Below are positions 21,933-31,570 of a DNA stretch of 64,000 bases, piece by piece (position 1 is the first letter of the stretch; the number at the start of each line of letters is the position of its first letter). Source of the stretch: Acanthococcus lagerstroemiae (Eukaryota; Arthropoda; Insecta; Hemiptera; Eriococcidae); assembly GCA_031841125.1 (NCBI GenBank), contig CM063109.1, forward strand, positions 35,282,038 to 35,346,037. Direction: 5' to 3'. The position numbers and the translations under genes were made by a program. The notes beneath the pieces were generated by a model. It made no database searches. It was not told where the DNA came from and saw nothing but the letters and a program-made list of their open reading frames with translations.

Positions 21933-24055
21933 CAGCGTTCACGTTGCAGAAGAATAGCTGCTGTGTGCGTTTTGTATTATTAATTTGGATTTGCGAGTGG
22001 GCTTTTTTTAAGCGCAAACTTCGGAAAAAGTTGGAGTTGCAAAAAACAGTTCCACGGCTTTCAATAGATAGTACACGTGGCTTTGAATTTCTCGTGTTGC
22101 CCGAAGTTATCTCTCCCCCCCCCCCCTCCGTACATTATCTTACCGCAAAGTCGGATCGAGTCCGAACTAAATGGATCTTCGGTTAGTGAGGTCTAGTTTC
22201 TTTTCGGCTGGAAACATGTTCTCTGTGGATAGGAGAGCTCGAATGGATCACCTGTTTGGAATTTTGAACGGAAAGGTATATCAGACAATTTATCGGACTA
22301 GCGGTTTTTTTTGGTGGGGGGGGGGGGGAAGGAGGATGGCTGACTTCGAATTTCTCATCGAATTTTTGATTTACGTGCGATACATTTTACCCTTAAACGA
22401 AGCAAGTAAATGGAGTCAACTAATTTGGCTCTAAAAGTGAGTCAAGTTTAAGATAGCAATTTTTATGATATTCATCTTGAATGCCGTTATCGTACGAAAT
22501 GGATCATCCGAAACAAAAAAGGCAAATTACACCCATCGGGAAGAAATAAAACAATTTTCGCAAGCAAAGATTTTTCTGCGCTGAACCTCATTGTTTACTT
22601 TCTTCTCTTTCGGCAGGTCCGTGCGCAGAAATTATACAGGGGGGGGGTGACCATATATTTCATGTTAGGTTAGGTTATACAGGGCAGTGATCGCCATAAA
22701 TTATTATATTATCTACATATCAATAAAAGCAAGCTGGGGGTGGTGGATCCCCCTTGCGCATGCGCCTGTCTCTCGGTCGCTTTATTGCGCTGGTATCAAA
22801 ATAATAACCATTCTTATCTCTTATCAAATGTTGTTCTCCCCCTCTCTACCACGTGCCACTGTTTTCATTTTGGTGTGAAATCTATGCTGGAATACGGGCT
22901 TAGCCATCTTTAAAATCTACAAAATGGTATCCATATTGTATTGTCGAATTTTTTATGCTGACTTGTCGACTGTATTAGACGTAGGTATTGTTTGTACTGT
23001 GTGGATAGTATTCAGATTCTCCCCGAATTGATATTCCAGCTGGTTGAATTGGAATGCGGTTTTTTTGAACCAAGTGTTCTTGAGTATTGTGGATCAGGAA
23101 AAATTCATTGCCAGTATTCAGTGATGCATTATCGGAGATGCAAAAACGAACACTGGGCTAAAATGGCAAATTTTGGAAATCACTAGCAAAGTTCACCGCT
23201 AGCCCTGAACCTAAGAACAAGATTGAATCTAAGGATGAGGTCTGGGCCAAATTGCTGAAAAGTCCCCTGAAACAGAAATATTTATCTGCCAAAATTTCGT
23301 CACGAATTACTCTACTGGTTAAGTAAAATATACATTTTGTAAAATAAACGCGAAATCATGTCAGAAACGAGGCGTATATTCGATTACGAGTAAAAAAATT
23401 TTACTTCGAAATTTGGTGACGAGTTTTCGGCAAAGAATGAAAAAGCGTAATATCGAATCCAACATGAAAGATAAGCGAAAAACGACGATGTTTTGAAAAC
23501 TTAGATGTCGATCGAGGCAAGTGAAAACAAATTTTCAAAAATAAACAAGAAAAACGTTAGGGAAAAAAACAACAGAATTTCCTCCAAACTTTAACATCCA
23601 GTCAATTAACTGCATGCTCTTCGACTCACGTATCACGAATCAGGAAAGAAGCCAGGAAACTTCAAGAAGAAGAAATTGAACTGCGAACGCTTAAAGCGGA
23701 ACGGGTATATTGTGGAACGGAGGGAGAGGAAAAGGAAAACTGTAAGAATTGTATTGAACTGAAAAATCTGCAGCAAGTTGGCATGCATGGATACCACATT
23801 TCTTGGGTTGCCGAAGTCGAATATCTCATCGAAATTTTGATTTGGCTCCGACTTAGTCTCTGAATTCGCCATTTCACCGTTCAAAGAAACAAACTGACTT
23901 GGTTTCAAAACCAAGCAAAACTTTTTTGACGGGGGTGGGTTGATAACTAAAATTTTTCTAATTTTTCTTTTAGTCCACATTTGGGTTTCAAAATCCAAAT
24001 AATGTCACCTTTGTCATGGGAAGAATTAACTTGTCTTGAAAGTGAGAATGAGGTA
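21933..24055. other. Spacer, nothing recognised
   Basis: No gene. It contains C and G homopolymers near 22115 and 22316-22328. Two TTAGG-like units near 22665 are too few for a telomeric repeat. Confidence 0.35.
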
Positions 24056-24370
24056 TCAAAGCGGGAGGGAAATCACTCTGATTTCGAACATTCCATCAGA
24101 TTTCTGAAATAGTCCCGATTCGCACCCCGGATTCAACATTTTCATCCTTCGAATGAGCGACATTGATTGGTTTTGATAATGTGAGTGCCGAAATGGGGGT
24201 GGGGGACTTTTTGAGTCGCTAATTTCGAATATTGTATTACATTTTTGATTAGGCGTCGATTTGAGTCTCAGATTTGACATTGTACCTTTAATTTGTCATT
24301 GCTTCAAAAATTGAATTAAGTATCGAAATCACGAGTTTTTTGGGTCGCTGATTTCAAATGATATTTCTTG
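24056..24370. repeat. Member of the 'TCGCTAATTTCGAATA' repeat family
   Basis: Two to three diverged units carry a GTCGCTAATTTCGAATATTG-like phrase (near 24215 and 24345) followed by TTTGAGTCTCAGATTTGACA-like text. The same phrase recurs near 36080-36240, 46650-47060 and 52140-52200. It is non-coding repeat DNA. Confidence 0.5.
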
Positions 24371-27068
24371 TAGCTTCAGTTCAGGTTCTTGGATCAGAAT
24401 CTTACCCTTCCAATAATAGGCAAGATGACTTGATCTGGAAAATGGAATCAATTATGTCGAGTGAGTTATTGACCAACAACTGCTTTAAAAAAGGACGTAC
24501 CGAAGAGTTTTCTTGGGTCGGGGGGTGTGAAAGTTCCATCTGACTCAACTGAAAATTCCCAGGTATCAAAGCCAAAAAAAGCAACCTTTTGACTTGTTGG
24601 ATGTTCTCAACTCCACCTGACTGAAATGGTAAATTTTTCCAACTGCTGAGTGAAAAATTCCTGCCGGTGGGGTGGGGGGCAGTTGCCTCAAATCTGTGCC
24701 CATGACACCACACGTATACAAGTATTACTTGGGGGCACTCTTTCTGTACGAAACTTTTCATCCCTTTAGTCACTCTTTATATATTGCCTGCGCCATCATA
24801 GCTCTGATCAACAATTTTTATTGACATCTAAATTACGATTCTTGAGTGAAGCTATAGTATTGTTATATAGCACTTCTCCCAAAGTTTTTGATGGTTAAAA
24901 ATACCAACCAATCGTTCTACAGGAGCAGGCAGAGAAGGGACAGACAAAGAGTGTTCAAATTCCTCGATATATCTTACGAGCACAACAGTTTATTCCATTT
25001 TACAGGAATCTTGAGTCCCCTCAACAATTATTGAAAAATATTTAGCTTTGGCCATTCGTTTACAAATTTCTTCTGTTACCATATCTCGCATTACACAAAC
25101 CAATTTACACATGCTCCAGTAGTTTAAGAAATTGACTCGAGGTTTTTTTACCTTCTCCAGAAATTTTTCAAGCCTTCCTAAGTAAACTTTGGCATCGGCA
25201 TTTTGTACTGTGATAGTAATCTAAACAAATTTATATAAGTTTTCCCTTGAGGTTATCTGAATTCCGAAATGCCATCGTTTCTGTCGTGAAAAACCGCGAA
25301 CAGTCAATCATAATAGAAACATGACAGCTCGATGATGATCCACCCAGTAGTTGTGCATCTCAATCATTTTTCTATCAATTCTATTTTTCTCTGAATTCCA
25401 GCGAATTGAAGCGAGGTCGTTATCACGGTGGTAATCTGAACTTTTATGCAATTCTACATCGCGAGATGCATTATGAATATTGGAAAGTGAATAACCATCT
25501 ACCGCATTTGAGTTTCATTACCAACAATACTCGGGAATATAAAAGCAGAGACCTAAGGCCGGAGCTAAAGTATTGGGCTTCCTCAGTGACACGGGATCGC
25601 GACACCGTTGGTCATAATCATCGCACCTGAAAGGTTTCTTTTTGTTGGAAAGCGGTTGGATTTTTCTAACTTTGCAACTCAATTCCCAAGTACATATATC
25701 AAAGCAAAAAAAAAAAAAACTACTGAGTGAAAAATTCTTACGGGGAGGGGGGAGTTGCCCCCTCCATCGGTACGTCCCTGAATAGATATGGCCAATAAAA
25801 CAGTTTTCCACAATTTTCACTACCAGTTAACCATAAAATGTTTTCATATTGCGATACACGGCCATGTTTAGTAAAACTCGAACCACCTCTCTTCTGCTCA
25901 GTTTTAAAAAAATGTGTAATTCTGGTTTAGGCTTCCCATCATAAATAATTGCGAAAATGGTTTTTCAGTAAGATTTTGAATACGCATTTTGTGGGCAAAA
26001 AAAAAAAAAACAAAAAAAAACGGAGCATTTAAACATAGCACGTTGACTAGTAGAAGAACATAATCGCATTTTCACATTTCATTGTCAACTTCGACGTTCG
26101 TGTGTAGCCAAGCCTGACTCAACGCGCTTCCAGAACGCAACCAAATGCACAGGTTTCGTTGCGTTGAAGATGCTGGTGTGTTTTTATGTTGATAATTAAC
26201 ACGGATACGGAGCGTAAGTCGTGCAATGTTAAGGGGGATGTACACGGTTTCATTTCTGATGATCATTCAAAGTGATCACTCAACATGATTCAACCAAAGT
26301 GAAGCATCCATGTTCACACATTTTCATCATTTTTCCTTTTTTTTTTTCTTCTTTCTTTTCGTTTTATTGTTCATTTTCATCCAGGGCTGGAGTCCATGAC
26401 CGTGGATTTCTATTTGAGCTGTTAGAATGAGATGCAGTGACGCATGCGGGCAGGCGGGTAAACATAGACTAAAAAAATGTAATTCACACTTTTCACCAGG
26501 TGGTGAACCGTGATGAGTCATTGTTTTCCAAAAAAATGATGAAAGGCTCTTTCACCAAAAATCACTCTGGGATTGATTCCGTCCATTGCTCACTTTTGCT
26601 GATCACTCTGGAGGAAGTAATTCATCCCAGATGATCATCTTAAGTGACAAATGTAAATGTGCCTGTACGTGCAGTATGGAAAAGAAGCGTTTGATCCGAC
26701 GCTCGCCCTGCTGGTAAGCGTCAATACAGTCGCAAGTTAGCCCAGTGTTCCATTACGTATATCTTTTATTTGTTACAAGTTGAAGTTGATATTGTATATG
26801 AAAACTTATTTTCTCGGGAACATTCAGGGTAAGCGGCGCTTACCTTGCTTGCCTAGAAGGCACGCCACTGTGTAGTGAGATGTTCGACGAGAGAGCACGT
26901 TCGACTTGCCAAAGGCTAATTCATGAACCAACCAACTAGTGTGGATGGAACCAAACTATGTAAAGGGCTCCTCGTATCGTCGTGTATTCAAGCGGGGGTC
27001 ACACACAGATGACACAATGAGTGGTGGTGTCAAGTATGTGTTTGCGTTTGTGTGAGTGACTAACGTAA
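24371..27068. other. Spacer with repeat scraps
   Basis: No gene recognised. A hAT-like terminus (reverse complement of CAGGGACGTACCGATGG) ends near 25782 and belongs to an element rich in G runs whose other end is unclear. 26229-26670 has weak inverted similarity around ATGATCAT palindromes. A tracts lie near 25705 and 26000. Confidence 0.35.
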
Positions 27069-27165
27069 CGGCTACACACTTATCACATTTCCTATTTCAT
27101 GTAGCGTTTCAAGGTGTTTCACGAAAAAGAAACTGAAATGTGAAACACTCCTCTACACACTTCTC
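27069..27165. repeat. GGCTACACACTTATCAC repeat family
   Basis: CGGCTACACACTTATCAC at 27069 and CTCTACACACTTCTCAC at about 27151, with TTTCACGAAA-type words between and after. The same 14-mer CGGCTACACACTTA appears reversed at 30075-30088, and related copies lie at 29871-30090 and 35318-35470. It is probably a small terminal-repeat element whose exact ends are unclear. Confidence 0.5.
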
Positions 27166-27257
27166 ACGATTTTCATGAAATTTGGTTTTCTACTATTTCA
27201 CGAAATCATGGCGAAGAAACCAGGGACTGTGAAAAAGATTTCGTCGTGCCCGATGTA

Positions 27258-27514
27258 CAGAGGCGAAACTTGACTTTCAGTTGGGGGGGGGGGGGAGAGA
27301 AAAATTGGCCGACTAATATTTTTTGAAAACTAAAAATTCGCCGACAAAATCTTTTTTAAATTGAAAATTTGTCGATTTTTCAATCAAAATATTTTTTAAT
27401 TGAGAAAAACAAACAAATAAATATTCTTACAAAATAGAAAATTCAAATGAACAGTTTCAAAATTTGCCAACTTCGAAATTATTGGGGGTTTTAGCCTCCA
27501 TAGTTTCGTCCCAG
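27258..27514. mobile_element. hAT-like MITE, CAGAGGCGAAACT terminus (copy 1)
   Basis: The left end CAGAGGCGAAACTTGAC and the right end TCCATAGTTTCGTCCC are inverted relatives. The flanks CCGATGTA and CAAATGCA agree at five of eight positions. The interior has a G13 run and repeated CGCCGACAAAAT / TTTGTCGATTTTT words. It is a sister of the copy at 28311-28596. Confidence 0.65.
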
Positions 27515-28310
27515 CAAATGCAGATTGGAACCTTATCCCCCAAGCATTCAATTTCTCGCACATGAGCATACCTTAGTCTGGGAGGGTAAGCTAGAACGAT
27601 GTTAGGAATATTCGAGAGAAACACACAACTTCCTTTACCCTTAAGGTGGTCCTTATTTACTATTGGTGATATTTTTTTTTTTTAGTTTCCTCTGATTCGT
27701 ATCCTAAATTGGTTCCAATAAAATATATTAAAATAAAATAAACCTACGAAGTTTTTCAGGTCGATCAGATTAGGGGAAACCGTGTTCTGATTGAGGTGGA
27801 TCATTAACCACGTCTGTTAGTGCGGAGGGCTCCTGAAACTATTCGAAGGGCTAAGTTTTGGATTGTGTCGAGCATTTTGAGGGTGTTTGGTGGAGCTAGT
27901 CCGTAAACTTGAGCTCCAAAGTCTCGATAAGCATGGAGAAAACACATGGAGTTTTGACTTTTGTTCCAGACTAAATTTCCCTTCTATATTCACCAGAACT
28001 AAAGCCCGTAAATTGAACAATAGAACTTTTGCTATCGGATTCAGCTTGCGACATTGGAAAATAAGTATTTTAATTTCCACTTTTAGATTTTAAAGAAATG
28101 GTCAACTTTCTCAAATTTCAGGCTCTAGGTTAAACAGAGCATCTATAGTAAAAACAGAATAGTCATTCAAATTCGAAATTCAACGTTTGCTACAGACTTT
28201 CAGATTTCCACATTGCAGCTTTGTTTAACCTTTCAGACAACTTGCGATACTCAGCTTGAAACCTTCGGCTTTTGACTAGTCTCTGAGAGGAGTCTAGGGT
28301 ACTCCATTTT
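27515..28310. other. Spacer between two sister MITEs
   Basis: No gene recognised; short frames on both strands overlap and lack domains. Confidence 0.35.
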
Positions 28311-28596
28311 CAGAAACGAAATTTGACTTTCAGTTTGAGGAGGTGGAGAAAAAAATCTGCCAACAAATATTTTTCGAAAGCTAAAAATTCGACGACAAAA
28401 TTTTAAAAAATTAAAAATTTGTCGATTTTTCATCGGAATATTTTTTAATTGAAAAAATAAAAATAAAATAAACAAGCACACAAACATTCATAAAAAATGA
28501 AAAATTCAAATGAATAGTTTCAAAATTTGCCGACTGCCAAATTATTGTTGGGGGGGGGGGGTTCAATCCGTTACACCTCCTATAGTTTCGCCCCTG
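28311..28596. mobile_element. hAT-like MITE, CAGAGGCGAAACT family (copy 2)
   Basis: A 286-bp element that aligns over its whole length in the same orientation with 27258-27514, sharing TTTGACTTTCAGTTTG, AGCTAAAAATTCGACGACAAA-like text and a 12-G run. The right end reads TATAGTTTCGCCCCTG, the reverse complement of CAGGGGCGAAACTATA. Confidence 0.7.
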
Positions 28597-29234
28597 CCAA
28601 TGTAGTGCTCCTTTTGTGGCTGAATTATGTTGTCGTGTTTAGTGGTATTATTTTCATTTGATGATGAGTTATGATGAAGACGCTGTTATTGCGACGGCAA
28701 TCATAACTGCATCCTCACAAGAAAGGAGACAAGTGAAACCCAAGAAGTTTCTTTGTACGGGACTTCTTTTCGGGGTGGTGAGGATCCCATAGGACAGGAC
28801 GATCTTTCACCTCGCGTACCAAATTCGTTAATTTGTCCTCAGTCTACTCCATTGTACAAGAACTTATAAACGCCAAAAAATAACGATACACAAGTGTTCA
28901 CTGCAGGATTTAGCACATCAAATTGAACACATGACAATCATCTTGAAATGACACACTTGTTGTGTCCTAGAATCTAGTTCTCCCTTTTAGCTAATGTAGT
29001 GTGTTTTTTTTGTTGTTGTAAAACGGTGGCATTTTGCTTCCCTTAATTCATCGATCATTATTCTCATCACGTTTCCAACACCCAGTGCAGGGGTGGAACA
29101 ACGCAGTTTTGTACCTGACCTCCCGCTTTATTGTGACCCAGTTACCGGGCAAGTCGATTGGCAATGCTGAGTATGCGACTATATAAGCATAAGACTCTGA
29201 ATGAAAGTTAAAGGGAAAAAAAAACACTTTTTTA
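28597..29234. other. Spacer, nothing recognised
   Basis: No gene or bounded repeat seen. Confidence 0.35.
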
Positions 29235-29482
29235 CAGTTGAGGAACCCACTTCCAAAGTGACCTAACTGCAAAATTTTAGTTTTGAGAAAAACAAGCAAA
29301 ACAGTAAAGTAGATAACGGATTTTTTGAGGTAGGTATCAATAAGTTCAACTTTCAAGAAAAATTTGTCGTTTTTGTTTTTGCAAAGCATGCCCCTAGCGC
29401 GGTAAGACAGCGCGTTGAAAACAAGAACTCATGAAATCATAATGTTTCAGTTAGGTCACTTTGGAAGTGGGTGCCCCAACTG
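29235..29482. mobile_element. Tc1/mariner-like MITE with TA duplication
   Basis: The 35-bp segments 29235-29269 and 29448-29482 are reverse complements at 33 positions; the outer ends read CAGTTGAGGAACCCACTTCC and its partner. TA flanks the element on both sides (29233-29234 and 29483-29484), as expected of Tc1/mariner targets. The 35-bp arm itself starts CAGTT and ends AACTG. No transposase lies inside the 248 bp. Confidence 0.7.
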
Positions 29483-29792
29483 TAAGTATTCTTTCAGTTT
29501 GCAAACTAAACTGTGTGAATACCTCCCAGTATCAAAGCACAAAAAAAAAAAAAAACAGTTTTGACTTGTTGGATAATTTGTTGAATCAGTGGGTAAAAGA
29601 AGTATCAATTTCCCAAATTTTGCCAAAATTGCCGAATGAAAAATGACTGGATGGGTTGACACCCCCTCGCACCAGCTCTGACTCCGCTTCCTCCCGAAAC
29701 CAATTCCAGTCAAAAGTGTTGTTGTGCCCTCTCTTGGCCTACTTTACGAAGGGACCTTACGATCTGTGACCGCCGGGTCCCGCTGTCCAACA
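29483..29792. mobile_element. Fragment of a hAT-like G-run family, right end near 29684
   Basis: The text from ATTTTGCCAAAATTGCCG to ACACCCCCTCGCACCAGCTCTG matches 43480-43542 in the same orientation, both ending in a CTCTG boundary (reverse complement CAGAG). The left end is not recognised. Confidence 0.4.
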
Positions 29793-29870
29793 GGTGACCA
29801 GCTAGCCCAGCGGACTAACCGGGCCTGATAGCCCGAATTTCGCGACAATCTGAGTTCAAATCCGGTTGCA
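29793..29870 (+). mobile_element. tRNA-derived SINE head, degenerate
   Basis: An A-box-like TAGCCCAGCGG (29803) and a B-box-like GAGTTCAAATCC (29852) lie about 49 bp apart, with a 5-bp CGGGC/GCCCG stem between them in the anticodon-arm position. The acceptor stem does not pair, so this is not a working tRNA gene; it looks like the head of a tRNA-derived SINE or a tRNA pseudogene. No tail or target duplication was recognised. Confidence 0.45.
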
Positions 29871-30090
29871 TTTCATGAAAAGTGTGTATCGGTGCTGATG
29901 TCTAGACAACACCTGATGAAAAACCTTTGATATTTCATCAAAAAACCGCTATACCTTCAGCGAAACGACGTGAAATATGAAATGTGAAAAAGATGCTCTG
30001 TGAAATGCGCCACACATACTCTACACACTTTTCACTTTTTCATATTTCACGGTCGTTTCATGGCGTTTCATGATAAGTGTGTAGCCGGTA
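29871..30090. repeat. TACACACTT repeat family, second locus
   Basis: It contains TTTCATGAAAAGTGTGTATC at 29871, CTACACACTTTTCAC at 30011 and ATAAGTGTGTAGCCG at 30074. The last two form inverted ends of a 75-bp palindromic unit rich in TTTCAC/GTGAAA words. It sits directly 5' of the R1-type fragment. Confidence 0.5.
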
Positions 30091-30147
30091 TAACACTTTT
30101 AGGTCATTTCTGAACTATTTTTTAGCCTTGTTGGTAGCATTCCATGC

Positions 30148-31197
30148 TTGGCGGTGCAGAAGACGGAAGCTGTTTTGTTTACAACGCGCCGCAAGTACAG
30201 CCCACCCACCTTCGTCCTAAAAGGTGTGGAGATTGCGCCCTGTACAGCCCTGAAGTACCTGGGGCTGTGGTTCGACGGGAAGCTGTCGTTCCGAGAACAC
30301 TTCCGACGGGCAGCTGAGAAGGCGGATCGAGTAGCCGGCCAGCTGTCCCGTCTGATGTCGAACCTAGGGGGACCGAAAGAGCAGAGAAGAAGACTGTACG
30401 TCAACGTAGTGATGTCGGTCCTCCTATACGGGGCGCCGGTATTCGCCGACGCCATCAAGATTCCGTATAGAAGAGTGGAGATGGAGAAGATCCAGCGAAA
30501 AGCCGCGATGAGGTGTGTCAGTGCATACCGCACTGTTTCTTCGGAGGCAGTAGGCGTGTTAGCGCGTATACCGCCGATCGAACTCAAGGTCGGCGAAATA
30601 GCGGAGGTATACGGTGCGAAGAAGAAAGCGAAGACGAGAAGAGAAGCACTTCGGGTCAAGCGAGTCATCCAGCAGGACACGCTTCGGAAGTGGAAGGACG
30701 CGCTCGCCCATTCGTCCAAGGGCGAGTGGACCCGAGCGCTGATACGCGACCTCGATGGATGGGTAGGAAGAGTGCACGGAGCGCTGAACTTCCACCTTAC
30801 CCAAGTCCTGAGCGGCCACGGGTGCTTCGGCACGTACCTACACCGGATGGCGATAGCGCCGAGCCCCGTGTGCACGCACTGTGATCGAGGGGCGGAAGAC
30901 ACACCCTGGCACACCCTGTTCGAGTGTGAGGCCTGGAAGCATGAGAGGCGCGGGACGGTTTCAACACCACGCGATGAGCCGGATGAAGAAGACGACGAAG
31001 AAGAGGAAGAAGACGACGACATCAGCCGTCTCGCGCCGGACACCCTGGTTCCGGAGATGATGAAGAGCGGCAGCAGTTGGAACCGGGTGTCGGCCTTTGT
31101 CTCGGCCATCATGAAGAGGAAGATGCAGGCAGAGTGGTCGAGGCAGAGGGCCGACGGAGAAAGCTCGGCCCACACCATCGATCCTGTACCATCCTGA
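30148..31197 (+). CDS. R1-clade non-LTR retrotransposon RT, C-terminal part (5'-truncated)
   Basis: An unbroken frame of about 349 codons covering the RT thumb and C-terminus of an R1-like ORF2. Visible landmarks: KTEAVLFTTRRKY at the start, ALKYLGLWFDGKLSFREHF at residues 34-52, LMSNLGGPKEQRRRLY, SVLLYGAPVFADA, IQRKAAMRCVSAYRTVSSEA, and a zinc-knuckle-like CTHCDRGAEDTPWHTLFECE at about 242-261. A highly acidic stretch (EEDDEEEEEDDD) near residues 276-290 is an unusual insertion. The catalytic YADD segment and the endonuclease lie upstream of the truncation and are absent, so it cannot act alone. The region is far richer in G+C than its surroundings, suggesting recent arrival. The first codons before KTEAV cannot be trusted as a natural start. 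Confidence 0.88.
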   Translation: MAVQKTEAVLFTTRRKYSPPTFVLKGVEIAPCTALKYLGLWFDGKLSFREHFRRAAEKADRVAGQLSRLMSNLGGPKEQRRRLYVNVVMSVLLYGAPVFADAIKIPYRRVEMEKIQRKAAMRCVSAYRTVSSEAVGVLARIPPIELKVGEIAEVYGAKKKAKTRREALRVKRVIQQDTLRKWKDALAHSSKGEWTRALIRDLDGWVGRVHGALNFHLTQVLSGHGCFGTYLHRMAIAPSPVCTHCDRGAEDTPWHTLFECEAWKHERRGTVSTPRDEPDEEDDEEEEEDDDISRLAPDTLVPEMMKSGSSWNRVSAFVSAIMKRKMQAEWSRQRADGESSAHTIDPVPS

Positions 31198-31570
31198 AGA
31201 AGAGAAGCTCACCCGCCGTCACCACCTTCCTGCGTCGACACACGCACCCAGACGAGGAAGTGAAGGGTTGGAGCAACGGCAGCGCGTCCGTCTGCGGTGC
31301 ACCCGAATTCCAGGTCGTCGTCGCGACAATGGCGGTTCCCTCGGTCAGTAGGGTGCGCCGTAGTGGCCCTTGAGGACAGCGCGCACCGACACGGTCGACG
31401 AAATGGGGGCTCGGGCCAGCCTCAATACGTCCGCACCAGCAACCCGACGATATGCTAGAGATGGTAGTTTCCGGGTTGCGAATGGCGAGGGGCGGTGTCT
31501 GGGGAGCCAATTGGGCATGCGTGCATCGCCTTACGCTCCACCATATGAGCATTCCAGCCTGGAATGACCG
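31198..31570 (+). other. Probable 3' UTR of the R1-like fragment
   Basis: The G+C-rich composition of the retroelement continues past its stop codon to about 31570 and then falls. No poly-A tail is seen. The assignment rests on position and composition only. Confidence 0.4.

Noticed and set aside
22660..22680. GTTAGGTTAGGTTA as a telomeric repeat
   Set aside because: Only two TTAGG units; far too short to be a telomere or interstitial telomeric array.
26229..26670. Terminal-inverted-repeat element around ATGATCAT palindromes
   Set aside because: The supposed arms match only in short low-complexity words and give no duplication or clean ends.
30099..31178. 359-codon open frame on the minus strand
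   Set aside because: It is the exact antisense of the R1-type RT frame; G+C-rich coding DNA leaves long open shadows, and the plus strand shows clear RT motifs.
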